A stretch of 64,000 bases of DNA from MGBC163016 sp964631345 (GTDB lineage: Bacteria; Actinomycetota; Coriobacteriia; Coriobacteriales; Eggerthellaceae): contig CAZVWE010000001.1 of NCBI GenBank assembly GCA_964631345.1, positions 418,734 through 482,733 on the forward strand, read 5' to 3'. A program made the translations under genes and the position numbers. Under the pieces are notes generated by a model, which was not told the origin of the DNA, searched no databases, and saw only the letters and a list, made by a program, of their open reading frames with translations. The first letter of the stretch is position 1, and each line of letters starts with the position of its first letter. Positions 25,941 to 33,691 of the stretch are shown piece by piece.

Positions 25941-27092
25941 ATGACAAACGCAAGTCTTGCAAAACCCCCTGCACAAACAACCATTTTAGTAACCGGAGGT
26001 GCTGGGTTTATCGGAAGCCACACAGTAGTTGAATTACTGGAGCAAGGATACAACGTAGTTGTGGTTGACGACCTTTCGAATTCCTCTGAAAAATCCCTAG
26101 AGCGCGTACGACAAATTACGAACCTTGATGCAGACTCCAAACAGTTGTCATTTGTAAAAGCAAACATCTTAGACAGAGATGCTCTAACACATGTGTTTGA
26201 TGAATTTTCGATCGATGCAATTATTCACTTCGCAGGATTTAAGGCAGTTGGAGAATCTGTTGCAAAACCGCTTGAATACTACTGGAACAATATTGCAGGC
26301 ACTTTGGTTCTTGTAGAAGTTGCACGCGAACACGGGGTGAAGAACATTGTGTTTTCATCAAGTGCAACAGTTTATGGTGAACCAGATAGCGTTCCTTTAA
26401 CTGAGGATGCTCCTAAACACGATGCCACAAACCCCTATGGTCAAACCAAAAGCATGCTTGAGCAAATCTTGAGTGATATATATGTAGGGGATAACGAGTG
26501 GAATGTCGTTTTGCTTCGCTATTTCAACCCAATTGGAGCTCATAAAAGTGGATTGATCGGGGAAGATCCTAAGGGAATCCCCAACAATTTACTTCCATAT
26601 GTGGCACAAGTTGCAGTAGGAAAGCTAGCCGAAGTCGGTGTTTTTGGAGACGATTATCCAACACCTGATGGCACTGGAGTTCGAGATTATATCCATGTTG
26701 TCGATCTTGCTCGCGGACATGTTGCAGCAATAGACTGGATGGCAGGACGCAGAGGATCTCAAGGGGATGAAGCCGCAAAAGCCGCATCTGATAGATGCTC
26801 CATTTATGGTACATCTGACATAGATGGTACACGACGTGGAGTTGGGGTATTTAATCTTGGTACCGGAAAAGGGTCAAGTGTACTTGATGTAATTCATGCA
26901 TTTGAACATGCCTGTGGCCATAAAATCCCCTATACAGTAAAACCTCGTCGTGCAGGAGACATCGCTGAAAACTATGCTTCATGCGATAAAGCAGCATCCG
27001 AATTAGGATGGGTTGCAGAATACGATCTTGACAGGATGTGTGAGGACGGCTGGCGCTGGCAGTCTATGAATCCAAACGGCTACGAAGATTAG
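25941..27092 (+). CDS. galE: UDP-glucose 4-epimerase
   Basis: An extended SDR with NAD site VTGGAGFIGSH (about residues 17-27), the Ser/Tyr/Lys triad in SSSATVYG and NPYGQTK, and the C-terminal RRAGDIAENYASC. It interconverts UDP-glucose and UDP-galactose for cell-surface sugars or galactose use. The real start is ATG 25941, with AAGGAGC upstream; an in-frame upstream ATG lies inside the GNAT gene. Residues about 268-300 (GRRGSQGDEAAKAASDRCSIYGTSD) are an extra hydrophilic insert relative to typical GalE. The 3' end overlaps the convergent zinc ribbon ORF. Confidence 0.93.
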   Translation: MTNASLAKPPAQTTILVTGGAGFIGSHTVVELLEQGYNVVVVDDLSNSSEKSLERVRQITNLDADSKQLSFVKANILDRDALTHVFDEFSIDAIIHFAGFKAVGESVAKPLEYYWNNIAGTLVLVEVAREHGVKNIVFSSSATVYGEPDSVPLTEDAPKHDATNPYGQTKSMLEQILSDIYVGDNEWNVVLLRYFNPIGAHKSGLIGEDPKGIPNNLLPYVAQVAVGKLAEVGVFGDDYPTPDGTGVRDYIHVVDLARGHVAAIDWMAGRRGSQGDEAAKAASDRCSIYGTSDIDGTRRGVGVFNLGTGKGSSVLDVIHAFEHACGHKIPYTVKPRRAGDIAENYASCDKAASELGWVAEYDLDRMCEDGWRWQSMNPNGYED

Positions 27093-27407
27093 CTTCTGCC
27101 TGACAAAGCCGAGATTTAAGACAGCAGACACAGAACGCAGAACACAACGGCAGTTTGTGCCGCTCTCTATTACCGCTCTCTGTTGCCGTGCTCTGTGACT
27201 GAGCTCTGTTATCGTGCTATTTGCTTTAGGAGCTTGTGGTAATGGCTCAGGAAATGGTGGCGGAAGCGGTGAGCCACAATTAGGACACACCGTTGCGTCG
27301 TTGTTTAAGACTTCTTCGCCACATGAATAGCAAACGCGTTTGCCAAGGGATCCCTTCATGCGATCAAATCGTCCGCACTTATTGCACATATCACAGGCAT
27401 AGCACAC
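27003..27407 (-). CDS. Small zinc ribbon protein whose frame runs through a repeat into galE
   Basis: The start is GTG 27407, with AGGAG six bases upstream. Residues 1-48 hold paired cysteines (CYACDMCNKC, then VCYSCGEEV and VCPNCGSPL), a double zinc ribbon. After the proline-rich linker (PLPPPFPEPLPQAP), the frame passes through the degenerate repeat at 27159-27228 and 90 bases into the opposite strand of galE before a stop. I think the functional protein is the first 55-60 residues, and that the rest is read-through of expanded repeat after loss of the original stop. Confidence 0.55.
   Translation of the reverse strand: MCYACDMCNKCGRFDRMKGSLGKRVCYSCGEEVLNNDATVCPNCGSPLPPPFPEPLPQAPKANSTITELSHRARQQRAVIESGTNCRCVLRSVSAVLNLGFVRQKLIFVAVWIHRLPAPAVLTHPVKIVFCNPS
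27159..27228. repeat. Degenerate 13-15 base tandem repeat (CCGCTCTCTGTTG-like)
   Basis: Four to five units (GCCGCTCTCTATTA, CCGCTCTCTGTTG, CCGTGCTCTGTGACT, GAGCTCTGTTATC) fill the space after galE. A second small family (CAGACACAGAACGCAGAACACA) precedes it at 27122-27148. Confidence 0.75.
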
Positions 27408-27508
27408 GGTTCACTCCTAACAGCATGCAACGGTTGGCCAACTTATCTATGCATGGTTGAACGGGAATAAGGGATTGCACGCATCCCTATATCCAGAACA
27501 TGCACCTT

Positions 27509-27546
27509 CAAAGAATGAGACCCCCGATGGGGAGTCAGGGGTCTCA
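27509..27546 (-). terminator. Terminator of the molybdoenzyme/FeS cluster
   Basis: On the minus strand a TGAGACCCC / GGGGTCTCA stem with an internal CCC/GGG extension is followed by TTCTTT. It lies 29 bases after the FeS gene stop. Confidence 0.8.
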
Positions 27547-27574
27547 CAAGCAAAGAACACCAAAGACGACCGGC

Positions 27575-27937
27575 CTAGATGTCGTCCCTTGGCACGAAAA
27601 GAACCTGCTTTGGCTTGCTCTTGAGTTCGACCACAAGCTCATCAACAGTGCCGAATCTCATGACATCAGCCTGGCAGTGATGAACACAAGATGGCTCTCT
27701 ACCAGCAGCAAGACGATCTGCGCACAAATCACAAAGATCTGTGGGCGTTGGAATGTAATTCCAGTTGAAATTCTCACCCTCGTCGTTGATATCGTCTTTT
27801 TGCCATGGACCATCTTCCAAAACACGGATGCCCCATTTGCCTACTGGAAAATCATGCTCTTCTTTGCAGGCAATAACGCATGTCTCACAACCAGAGCAAT
27901 ATTCGTAATCAATCAAAAGACCGTATTCGACTGCCAT
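27575..27937 (-). CDS. Small 2x[4Fe-4S] electron-transfer subunit (second set)
   Basis: A 120-residue ferredoxin-like protein. It has two four-cysteine sets: YCSGCETCVIAC near residues 13-24, and DLCDLC with SCVHHC near 69-88. It would feed electrons to the molybdoenzyme encoded just upstream; the start ATG abuts that gene's stop (TAGATG). It is shorter than DmsB/NrfC-type subunits, which carry four clusters, and has no Tat signal, so the pair should be cytosolic. Its closest relative in the window is the gene at 33338-33676. Confidence 0.88.
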   Translation of the reverse strand: MAVEYGLLIDYEYCSGCETCVIACKEEHDFPVGKWGIRVLEDGPWQKDDINDEGENFNWNYIPTPTDLCDLCADRLAAGREPSCVHHCQADVMRFGTVDELVVELKSKPKQVLFVPRDDI

Positions 27938-30370
27938 CTATTTCACCAACTTTCCGAACTTCTCCCAGATTAGATTCATGTCGGCATCAAGGTTTTCGCC
28001 GATCGGTTTAACGCTGCAAGACATGCACTTATGAGGTGCACCATAACCCATAATCGAGTTGTAGTGATTAGGCACAAGATCGTTGCAGTTTGATTGGAAT
28101 ACACCGTAGTAGTTTGGCGCATCGCCGTCTTGCTCAGGGAACCACCAACCATGCTGTGCATGCACTAAGCCAGAGCGAATAATTGGGGTGACCTTAGCCT
28201 TGAATTTAGCTGTGCCAAATTCGTTTGCAATCTCTACCCATTCGCCATCATGTACGTTGTACTTCGCTGCATCATCAGGATTAATCTCAAGCAACGGATT
28301 TGGATTTAATTCACGCAGACGAGGAATCTGGCGATGCTCTGAATGGAAGAACGCATAAGCTCTAGCACCAGTTGTAAGGTTCAAAGGATATTTCTCTGAA
28401 CGCCCAGGCTGACGATTGCTGAACGCTGGCTCTTGGTAGTAAGGCAGCGGGTCGTCGCCATTTTGCTGGAACGTCGTTGAGTATAGCTCTACGCGGCCAG
28501 TGTTTGTAAGGAAGCCGAGTTTTCTGTCTGGACGAAGAAGACCCTTCTCATACTTTCTGTAGTTAACACCGCGTTGGAAGTAAACCTGCTTTGAAAGCTC
28601 GTCGAAGTCCATACCAGATGCAGGTGCACGGTTTTTGCCCTGATAGTCAGAGCCGTCTTTATAAAGACCAGCAATCTTTGGAGAGCCAAGACGATTGCCA
28701 AGGTCAACCAAAATGTCAGCGTCACTCTTTGCCTCACCAACAGTGATTGCCTTATTGGTTGCACTGATTGTGACAGGGCTTGCACAATAGTGCGTAAATA
28801 CAACGTCGTTCTTCTCCATAGAAGTCTGAAGAGGAAGGAATACGTCAGCGCACGCTTCAATTGAAGGCGTGATAAAGCAGTCTGTAGCGATTACAAAGTC
28901 AAGACGAAGAAGACCCTCGAGCCACTTAGTTGGCTCAGCACAACAAGTTGGTGCAAGAAGGTTTGTTGACTGAATCCATCCCATATGAATCTTGTAAGGC
29001 TCATCTGTAAGCAACGCATCAAGCATCATGTCAGCGTGAGCCATACGGATATTCTCGCAATATAGCGGGTACTTATCGTAGCCGATTGCCTTTTGGGTAA
29101 GCTCGATTCCGATGCCTTCCCAACCTTCTTCTGGAGCCTCGTCAGGATTTCCGCCACCAGTACCGCCGAATGAAACGACGTCTGTGGCATCGCCATTCCA
29201 TGCGCTTTCTGCAACCTCAACATCATCTTCATTGAGCTCAACGCCCGCTTCAGCTGGAATCTCAGCGATGATTTGTCCACCAGGAACATCAACGTTTCCT
29301 GTAATTGCCATCAAAGCTAAGCAGCAATGACCTGCCTGGTTGCCGTTTTGGTTTTGGTCAAAAGCAAGACCCCAAGCAATTGAAGCTGGCTTTGCATTTG
29401 CATACAGACGAGCTGCAGCATAGATCTTCTCAACATCAACTTCGCAAATCTCCGCGGCTTTTTCAGGAGTAACGCCAAGTTCAGGATCGTTGATACGAGC
29501 AGCAAACTCATCAAAGCCATAAGTCCACTTCTCAACGAAGTCATGATCATATAGATCCTCGTTGATGATGACCCAAAGCCATGCCATAAGCATTGCAGTG
29601 TCAGTACCAACACGAACACGTAGATGAATTTCTGAACGAGTTGATAACCAATGAACACGTGGATCAACTGTAATGAGTTTTGCACCGCGCTTCATGATGT
29701 CGATTACAGCATGACCCCAAAGTCCGTCACCGTTAGATGCAAGCGGCATTTTGCCCCACATAACGATAACCTCAGGGCATACCCACTCAGGATTATCATA
29801 TGTTCCCTCAAGGCCGCCTGCATAGTCCATCTCAGGATAATATGCACCTAAGATGTGTGAACATGCTGCTGAACGTGGCTGATAGCAAGCAAAACCTGAT
29901 TGCGTATAGCATGCATTTGGGGTGCCTAAAACTCTTTGTGCCATCTCTTGACACATGATTCCACCAGAACGACCAGTGCCTGAGAATACCGCCATGCTTT
30001 CAGGGCCATAGTTCTCTTTGAAGAAGTTAACCTTCTCAACGATTAAATCATATGCCTCGTCCCAAGAAACCCTGCGCCATTTATCGGACTTGCCACGATC
30101 TTGAGGATCGCGAACCATTGGATAAGTGACACGGCTCGGATTGTAAACATAATCCGGAAGAGCTAAACACCTTGGGCACAAACGACCCTTGGTAATCGGA
30201 TGATTTTCGTCACCCTCAACGTGATCAAGCCTACCATCCTTGTCAACGTAAAGCTTAAGTCCGCATCCAACGGGATGGCATCCTGGCGGTGACCACATAG
30301 AAGAACGAATAACGGTAAAATCGCCATCTTCATACTTCCATGGTTTGCCAAGATCATTCTTGAATTCCAT
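27938..30370 (-). CDS. Cytosolic molybdopterin oxidoreductase, catechol-dehydroxylase/acetylene-hydratase-like (second set)
   Basis: An 810-residue member of the DMSO-reductase superfamily (bis-MGD molybdenum enzymes). Cys 31, 36, 65 and 68 (PPGCHPVGCGL, RLCPRC) are candidate ligands for a [4Fe-4S] cluster, with unusual C-x4-C spacing. RVSWDEAYD, GAKLITVDPR, the segment GNVDVPGG and the C-terminal MopB dinucleotide-binding part (about 690-800, QHGWWFPEQ) are typical. No Tat signal is present. It is coupled to a two-cluster FeS subunit, and MFS genes lie upstream. This plan matches catechol dehydroxylases of Eggerthella/Gordonibacter, but the substrate is an inference. It is paralogous to 33692-36175. 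Confidence 0.85.
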   Translation of the reverse strand: MEFKNDLGKPWKYEDGDFTVIRSSMWSPPGCHPVGCGLKLYVDKDGRLDHVEGDENHPITKGRLCPRCLALPDYVYNPSRVTYPMVRDPQDRGKSDKWRRVSWDEAYDLIVEKVNFFKENYGPESMAVFSGTGRSGGIMCQEMAQRVLGTPNACYTQSGFACYQPRSAACSHILGAYYPEMDYAGGLEGTYDNPEWVCPEVIVMWGKMPLASNGDGLWGHAVIDIMKRGAKLITVDPRVHWLSTRSEIHLRVRVGTDTAMLMAWLWVIINEDLYDHDFVEKWTYGFDEFAARINDPELGVTPEKAAEICEVDVEKIYAAARLYANAKPASIAWGLAFDQNQNGNQAGHCCLALMAITGNVDVPGGQIIAEIPAEAGVELNEDDVEVAESAWNGDATDVVSFGGTGGGNPDEAPEEGWEGIGIELTQKAIGYDKYPLYCENIRMAHADMMLDALLTDEPYKIHMGWIQSTNLLAPTCCAEPTKWLEGLLRLDFVIATDCFITPSIEACADVFLPLQTSMEKNDVVFTHYCASPVTISATNKAITVGEAKSDADILVDLGNRLGSPKIAGLYKDGSDYQGKNRAPASGMDFDELSKQVYFQRGVNYRKYEKGLLRPDRKLGFLTNTGRVELYSTTFQQNGDDPLPYYQEPAFSNRQPGRSEKYPLNLTTGARAYAFFHSEHRQIPRLRELNPNPLLEINPDDAAKYNVHDGEWVEIANEFGTAKFKAKVTPIIRSGLVHAQHGWWFPEQDGDAPNYYGVFQSNCNDLVPNHYNSIMGYGAPHKCMSCSVKPIGENLDADMNLIWEKFGKLVK

Positions 30371-30510
30371 ACTTCCTTACTCCTCTCCACTTTCCTAACA
30401 ACTTAAAGTTGTCGCTGTAGCGCCTTTTCGCTGTACTGCGTGCGTCTGCCTACGCTTGCAATACATATCGAGAAAAGACGGTGAAGCCTTACTGTTTCCT
30501 TGCGAAACCC

Positions 30511-31887
30511 TTAGTAATGCAGCGTGGATTTGGCAACATCTGCCTCTTCAGAAACCAATTCATCAGCAGCATCTAAAGCGTCCCCAGGCGCATTGCCTTC
30601 TAGGCTTTTGCCGCTATCGCTTGGATGTTCAAACTTCAGCCTCTTGCGGAAAATCGCAACTCCGCCAAACAGCACTGCACATGCAATGCAGAGCCCAATT
30701 CCAAACCAGAGAGCCATATTGAAGTCGCCCGATCCTTCGTAGAATGCAGCGATAATCGGGTTAGAGAATCCACCGATAAGACCGATGCCAATTTGAATGT
30801 AGGCCAAGATCTTTGTGTAGTTTCTGGCACCAAAAACCTTACGTGTAAGCAGAGGAACCAAAGTTCCAACAATAGTCATCTGATCCGCAAAGAAGAATAC
30901 AAATATCAGCACACAGATCGGATTTCCATGGAAGAAAATGAGACCCAATCCAGAGATAAATTGGCCAGCCAAAACGATGAACGTCGACTTAAATGGACCC
31001 AATTTATCAATCAAAATTCCAATTAAAGGCGCACATACGCCAAACAATGCAGTTGCAGAAATCATCGTGGCGCCAAAGGAAAGGTCATAGCCCCAGCTAA
31101 CTGCAGCAACAGACCACTGGTTTTGATAACCTCCGAAAAGTGCGCACAAACCTGCTGCCAAGAATAGGCAAATAAATGCTAAAGAAAACACTCCACCTTT
31201 AAGACTGGTTCCTGAAGAATCCTCAGCTCCAGCTGTGATATTCTCCATTCCGGGCTGCCATCCAACAGGCTTACAACCACGATCAGATGGTTGATACCTA
31301 ATCACAAATATTGTGAATGGGAGCGTAATGATGCACGATATCAATGCGACCAGCAGATATCCTGTACGCCAGCCTACCGCGCCGATGATCGCAGCATCGA
31401 CAGGACTTAGGATGGCAGTTCCAATCGCAGAAATAATTGTGACTAGTCCAAGCGCAAATCCAGATTTCTTAGCGAACCAATTCGTGATAACAATTGGCGC
31501 AGATACCATGAAAAATACGCCACCAGAAAGACCAATCACAAAGCCAGATACATACCATTGCCAAATCTCAGAATAAAAACTCATGCATGCTAAAGCAGCT
31601 ATGCATATCAGGAAAGATACAGTAAGCAAAATTGGCGTCTTTACGACAAGCCAAAGCTTGCCTGTGTATAGCTGGGAAATCGCCATTCCAAATGCATAAC
31701 AAGTAATCCAAAATGTAAATGCGGAGACCTCAAACCCCATCTCAGGGCAAACGACCGCAATGAAGTTACCCGAATTAGCGAGAATCGTTTGAATACCGCC
31801 GATCATCAGGAACGCAAGGCCAACTACCTGTAAGTATGCCCAACCATTCCCAGAGCTTGATCGAGCTTGTGTGCTGTTATTGCCCAT
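30511..31887 (-). CDS. MFS transporter, OFA-like (second copy)
   Basis: A 458-residue protein with 12 predicted membrane spans. It shares with the next gene upstream long blocks such as FVIGLSGGVFFMVSAP, ITNWFAKKSG and GWQPGMENITAGAED in the central loop. These are features of the oxalate/formate antiporter-like MFS group found next to Eggerthellaceae reductases. It probably imports the reductase substrate or exchanges substrate and product. The hydrophilic C-tail (about 410-458) is acidic. ATG follows AGGGG. A 140-base gap with a tight hairpin (ACAACTT/AAGTTGT near 30400) separates it from the molybdoenzyme gene. Confidence 0.85.
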   Translation of the reverse strand: MGNNSTQARSSSGNGWAYLQVVGLAFLMIGGIQTILANSGNFIAVVCPEMGFEVSAFTFWITCYAFGMAISQLYTGKLWLVVKTPILLTVSFLICIAALACMSFYSEIWQWYVSGFVIGLSGGVFFMVSAPIVITNWFAKKSGFALGLVTIISAIGTAILSPVDAAIIGAVGWRTGYLLVALISCIITLPFTIFVIRYQPSDRGCKPVGWQPGMENITAGAEDSSGTSLKGGVFSLAFICLFLAAGLCALFGGYQNQWSVAAVSWGYDLSFGATMISATALFGVCAPLIGILIDKLGPFKSTFIVLAGQFISGLGLIFFHGNPICVLIFVFFFADQMTIVGTLVPLLTRKVFGARNYTKILAYIQIGIGLIGGFSNPIIAAFYEGSGDFNMALWFGIGLCIACAVLFGGVAIFRKRLKFEHPSDSGKSLEGNAPGDALDAADELVSEEADVAKSTLHY

Positions 31888-31990
31888 ATCAAAAGCCCCT
31901 TCTCATCTATCGTTTAAACGGTTTGAAATATGTGAGTGAATGGGTGGATGCACCGAAACACCCACCCAAATTCTGAAAACCCCAAATGAA

Positions 31991-33295
31991 CTATTCGGCA
32001 GATGCACTGGGCTCAGAAGACGCAGCTTCAACCCAGTATTTCTTGCGCATAGGACCAACACATACAAGCGCGATGGCCAAGAACACGATGCATATAGCAG
32101 CGATAGCAATTGCGAAATAAAGCGGTGCATCGAATGTTCCAAAATTGGTATAGAAGAATGAGATAACAGGTGCAGAGAAGCCACCAATTAGACCAATACC
32201 AATTTGCATGTAGCTGAATAGTTTTGTGTAATCCTTAGCACCAAATGCATCACGAGTAAGAAGTGGCATTAGGTTGCCAACAATTGCACCTTGGAATGCG
32301 AAGAAGAACACTAATACGAGAATTACTGCTTGGTTGCTGTGGAAGAACAACAGGCCTGCAGATGCAAGAAGCTGAATTGCCATAACACCAAAGGAAGTCT
32401 TCCAAGGACCAATCTTGTCGATGATAATTCCGATGATTGGGCCAACCAAGCCAAACAAGATAGTCACAGAGATCATGGTCGATGTGAACATCGCGTCAAA
32501 TCCCCACTCTTCCACAGCAAATCCCCATAGATTTTGGTAGCCACCATATAGAGCGAAGATTCCACCGATTAAGAACAATAACCAGAATACAACGGTAACT
32601 AAAGCCTTCTTCTCAGGAACACCAGCTGCATCTCCTGCTCCTGCAGTGATGTCTTCCATGCCTGGTTCCCAACCAACTGGACGCATTCCGACTTTTGCCG
32701 GATCAAACACAAAGACAAACAGCGTAAAAGGAAGAGCCAGCACGCATGAAATGAGTGCGACGATTGGATACGCTGCTCTCCAGCCAACAGCAGCAACGAT
32801 AGCTGCATCTACCGGGCTTAAGATTGCGCCAAGAATAGAACCGATGATGCCTGCAACACCCAAAGCTAAACCGGTCTTCTTTGCAAACCAGTTAGTGATC
32901 AAAAACGGAGCAGCCACCATAAAGTAAAAGCCACCTGACAAACCAATCACAGCACCTGATACCCAGAACTGCCAAACATCGTTATATGAACCCATTAATG
33001 CCATAGCAGCAATTGATACCAAAAACGAAATTGTGGTGATTGCTTTTGCAGAAACCTTTGGCCAAATACGTCCTACAAAAGGCTGTGAGATAGCCATAAA
33101 AATTGCATACATCGTGATCCATAAAGTAAGTTGACCTGGATCACATTGAAGTTCCATACAAATTGCAGGAATGAAATTTCCAGCGCCTGCCAAAATGGTC
33201 TGAAGACCAGCTCCCATAAGGAAGCCCAAACCAACAACAATCAACCAAGCTCTTTTATCACCCGGCTTTAAATTCGCTGCATCAACATTAGCCAT
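31991..33295 (-). CDS. MFS transporter, OFA-like (first copy)
   Basis: A 434-residue, 12-span protein clearly paralogous to 30511-31887. WITMYAIFMAISQPFVGRIW is in the N-half, VSGAVIGLSGGFYFMVAAP in the middle, and GWEPGMEDITAGAGDAAG in the central loop. The two copies are adjacent, in the same direction, 103 bases apart, so tandem duplication is likely. Each copy lies next to one molybdoenzyme/FeS pair, suggesting one transporter per substrate. ATG follows AAGAGGT. Confidence 0.85.
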   Translation of the reverse strand: MANVDAANLKPGDKRAWLIVVGLGFLMGAGLQTILAGAGNFIPAICMELQCDPGQLTLWITMYAIFMAISQPFVGRIWPKVSAKAITTISFLVSIAAMALMGSYNDVWQFWVSGAVIGLSGGFYFMVAAPFLITNWFAKKTGLALGVAGIIGSILGAILSPVDAAIVAAVGWRAAYPIVALISCVLALPFTLFVFVFDPAKVGMRPVGWEPGMEDITAGAGDAAGVPEKKALVTVVFWLLFLIGGIFALYGGYQNLWGFAVEEWGFDAMFTSTMISVTILFGLVGPIIGIIIDKIGPWKTSFGVMAIQLLASAGLLFFHSNQAVILVLVFFFAFQGAIVGNLMPLLTRDAFGAKDYTKLFSYMQIGIGLIGGFSAPVISFFYTNFGTFDAPLYFAIAIAAICIVFLAIALVCVGPMRKKYWVEAASSEPSASAE

Positions 33296-33337
33296 TTTTA
33301 CCTCTTTCGATTGATCTACATGATCTGCAAAAAAGAT

Positions 33338-33676
33338 TTACCGGGTTAAAAGAACCCAACGTGTGTCTTCGTCCATTTTCTTTACGAGGTCAGAAACCTC
33401 ACCGGAATACATGCACCAACCTTGGCAGGTCTGTACGCATGCAGGCATCTTTCCTTGGGCGACACGGTCTTCGCACATATCGCATGCCTTGGTAATAACT
33501 GGAGTCCAAGTCCATTCCCATTTGCCGGCGCAATCGCCGTCCTCATATTTCCAAGGGCCTACTTCTGTAAGCTTGATGCCGAATTCACCTTCTCCAAGAT
33601 TTAGGTGATGGCGACAGGCCACCTCGCAGGAGTGGCAGCCGATACAGTACTCGTTGTTAATCAAAAGTCCTAGCAT
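33338..33676 (-). CDS. Small 2x[4Fe-4S] electron-transfer subunit (first set)
   Basis: A 112-residue protein with YCIGCHSCEVAC (about 10-21) and the second set ACDMC with ACVQTC (about 70-90): eight cysteines for two [4Fe-4S] clusters. The GPWKYEDGD segment has a close counterpart in its paralogue at 27575. A strong ribosome site (AAAGGAGGG) lies in the 15-base gap after the molybdoenzyme gene. It is probably the electron donor to that enzyme in the cytosol. Confidence 0.88.
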   Translation of the reverse strand: MLGLLINNEYCIGCHSCEVACRHHLNLGEGEFGIKLTEVGPWKYEDGDCAGKWEWTWTPVITKACDMCEDRVAQGKMPACVQTCQGWCMYSGEVSDLVKKMDEDTRWVLLTR

Positions 33677-33691
33677 CTCATCCCTCCTTTC

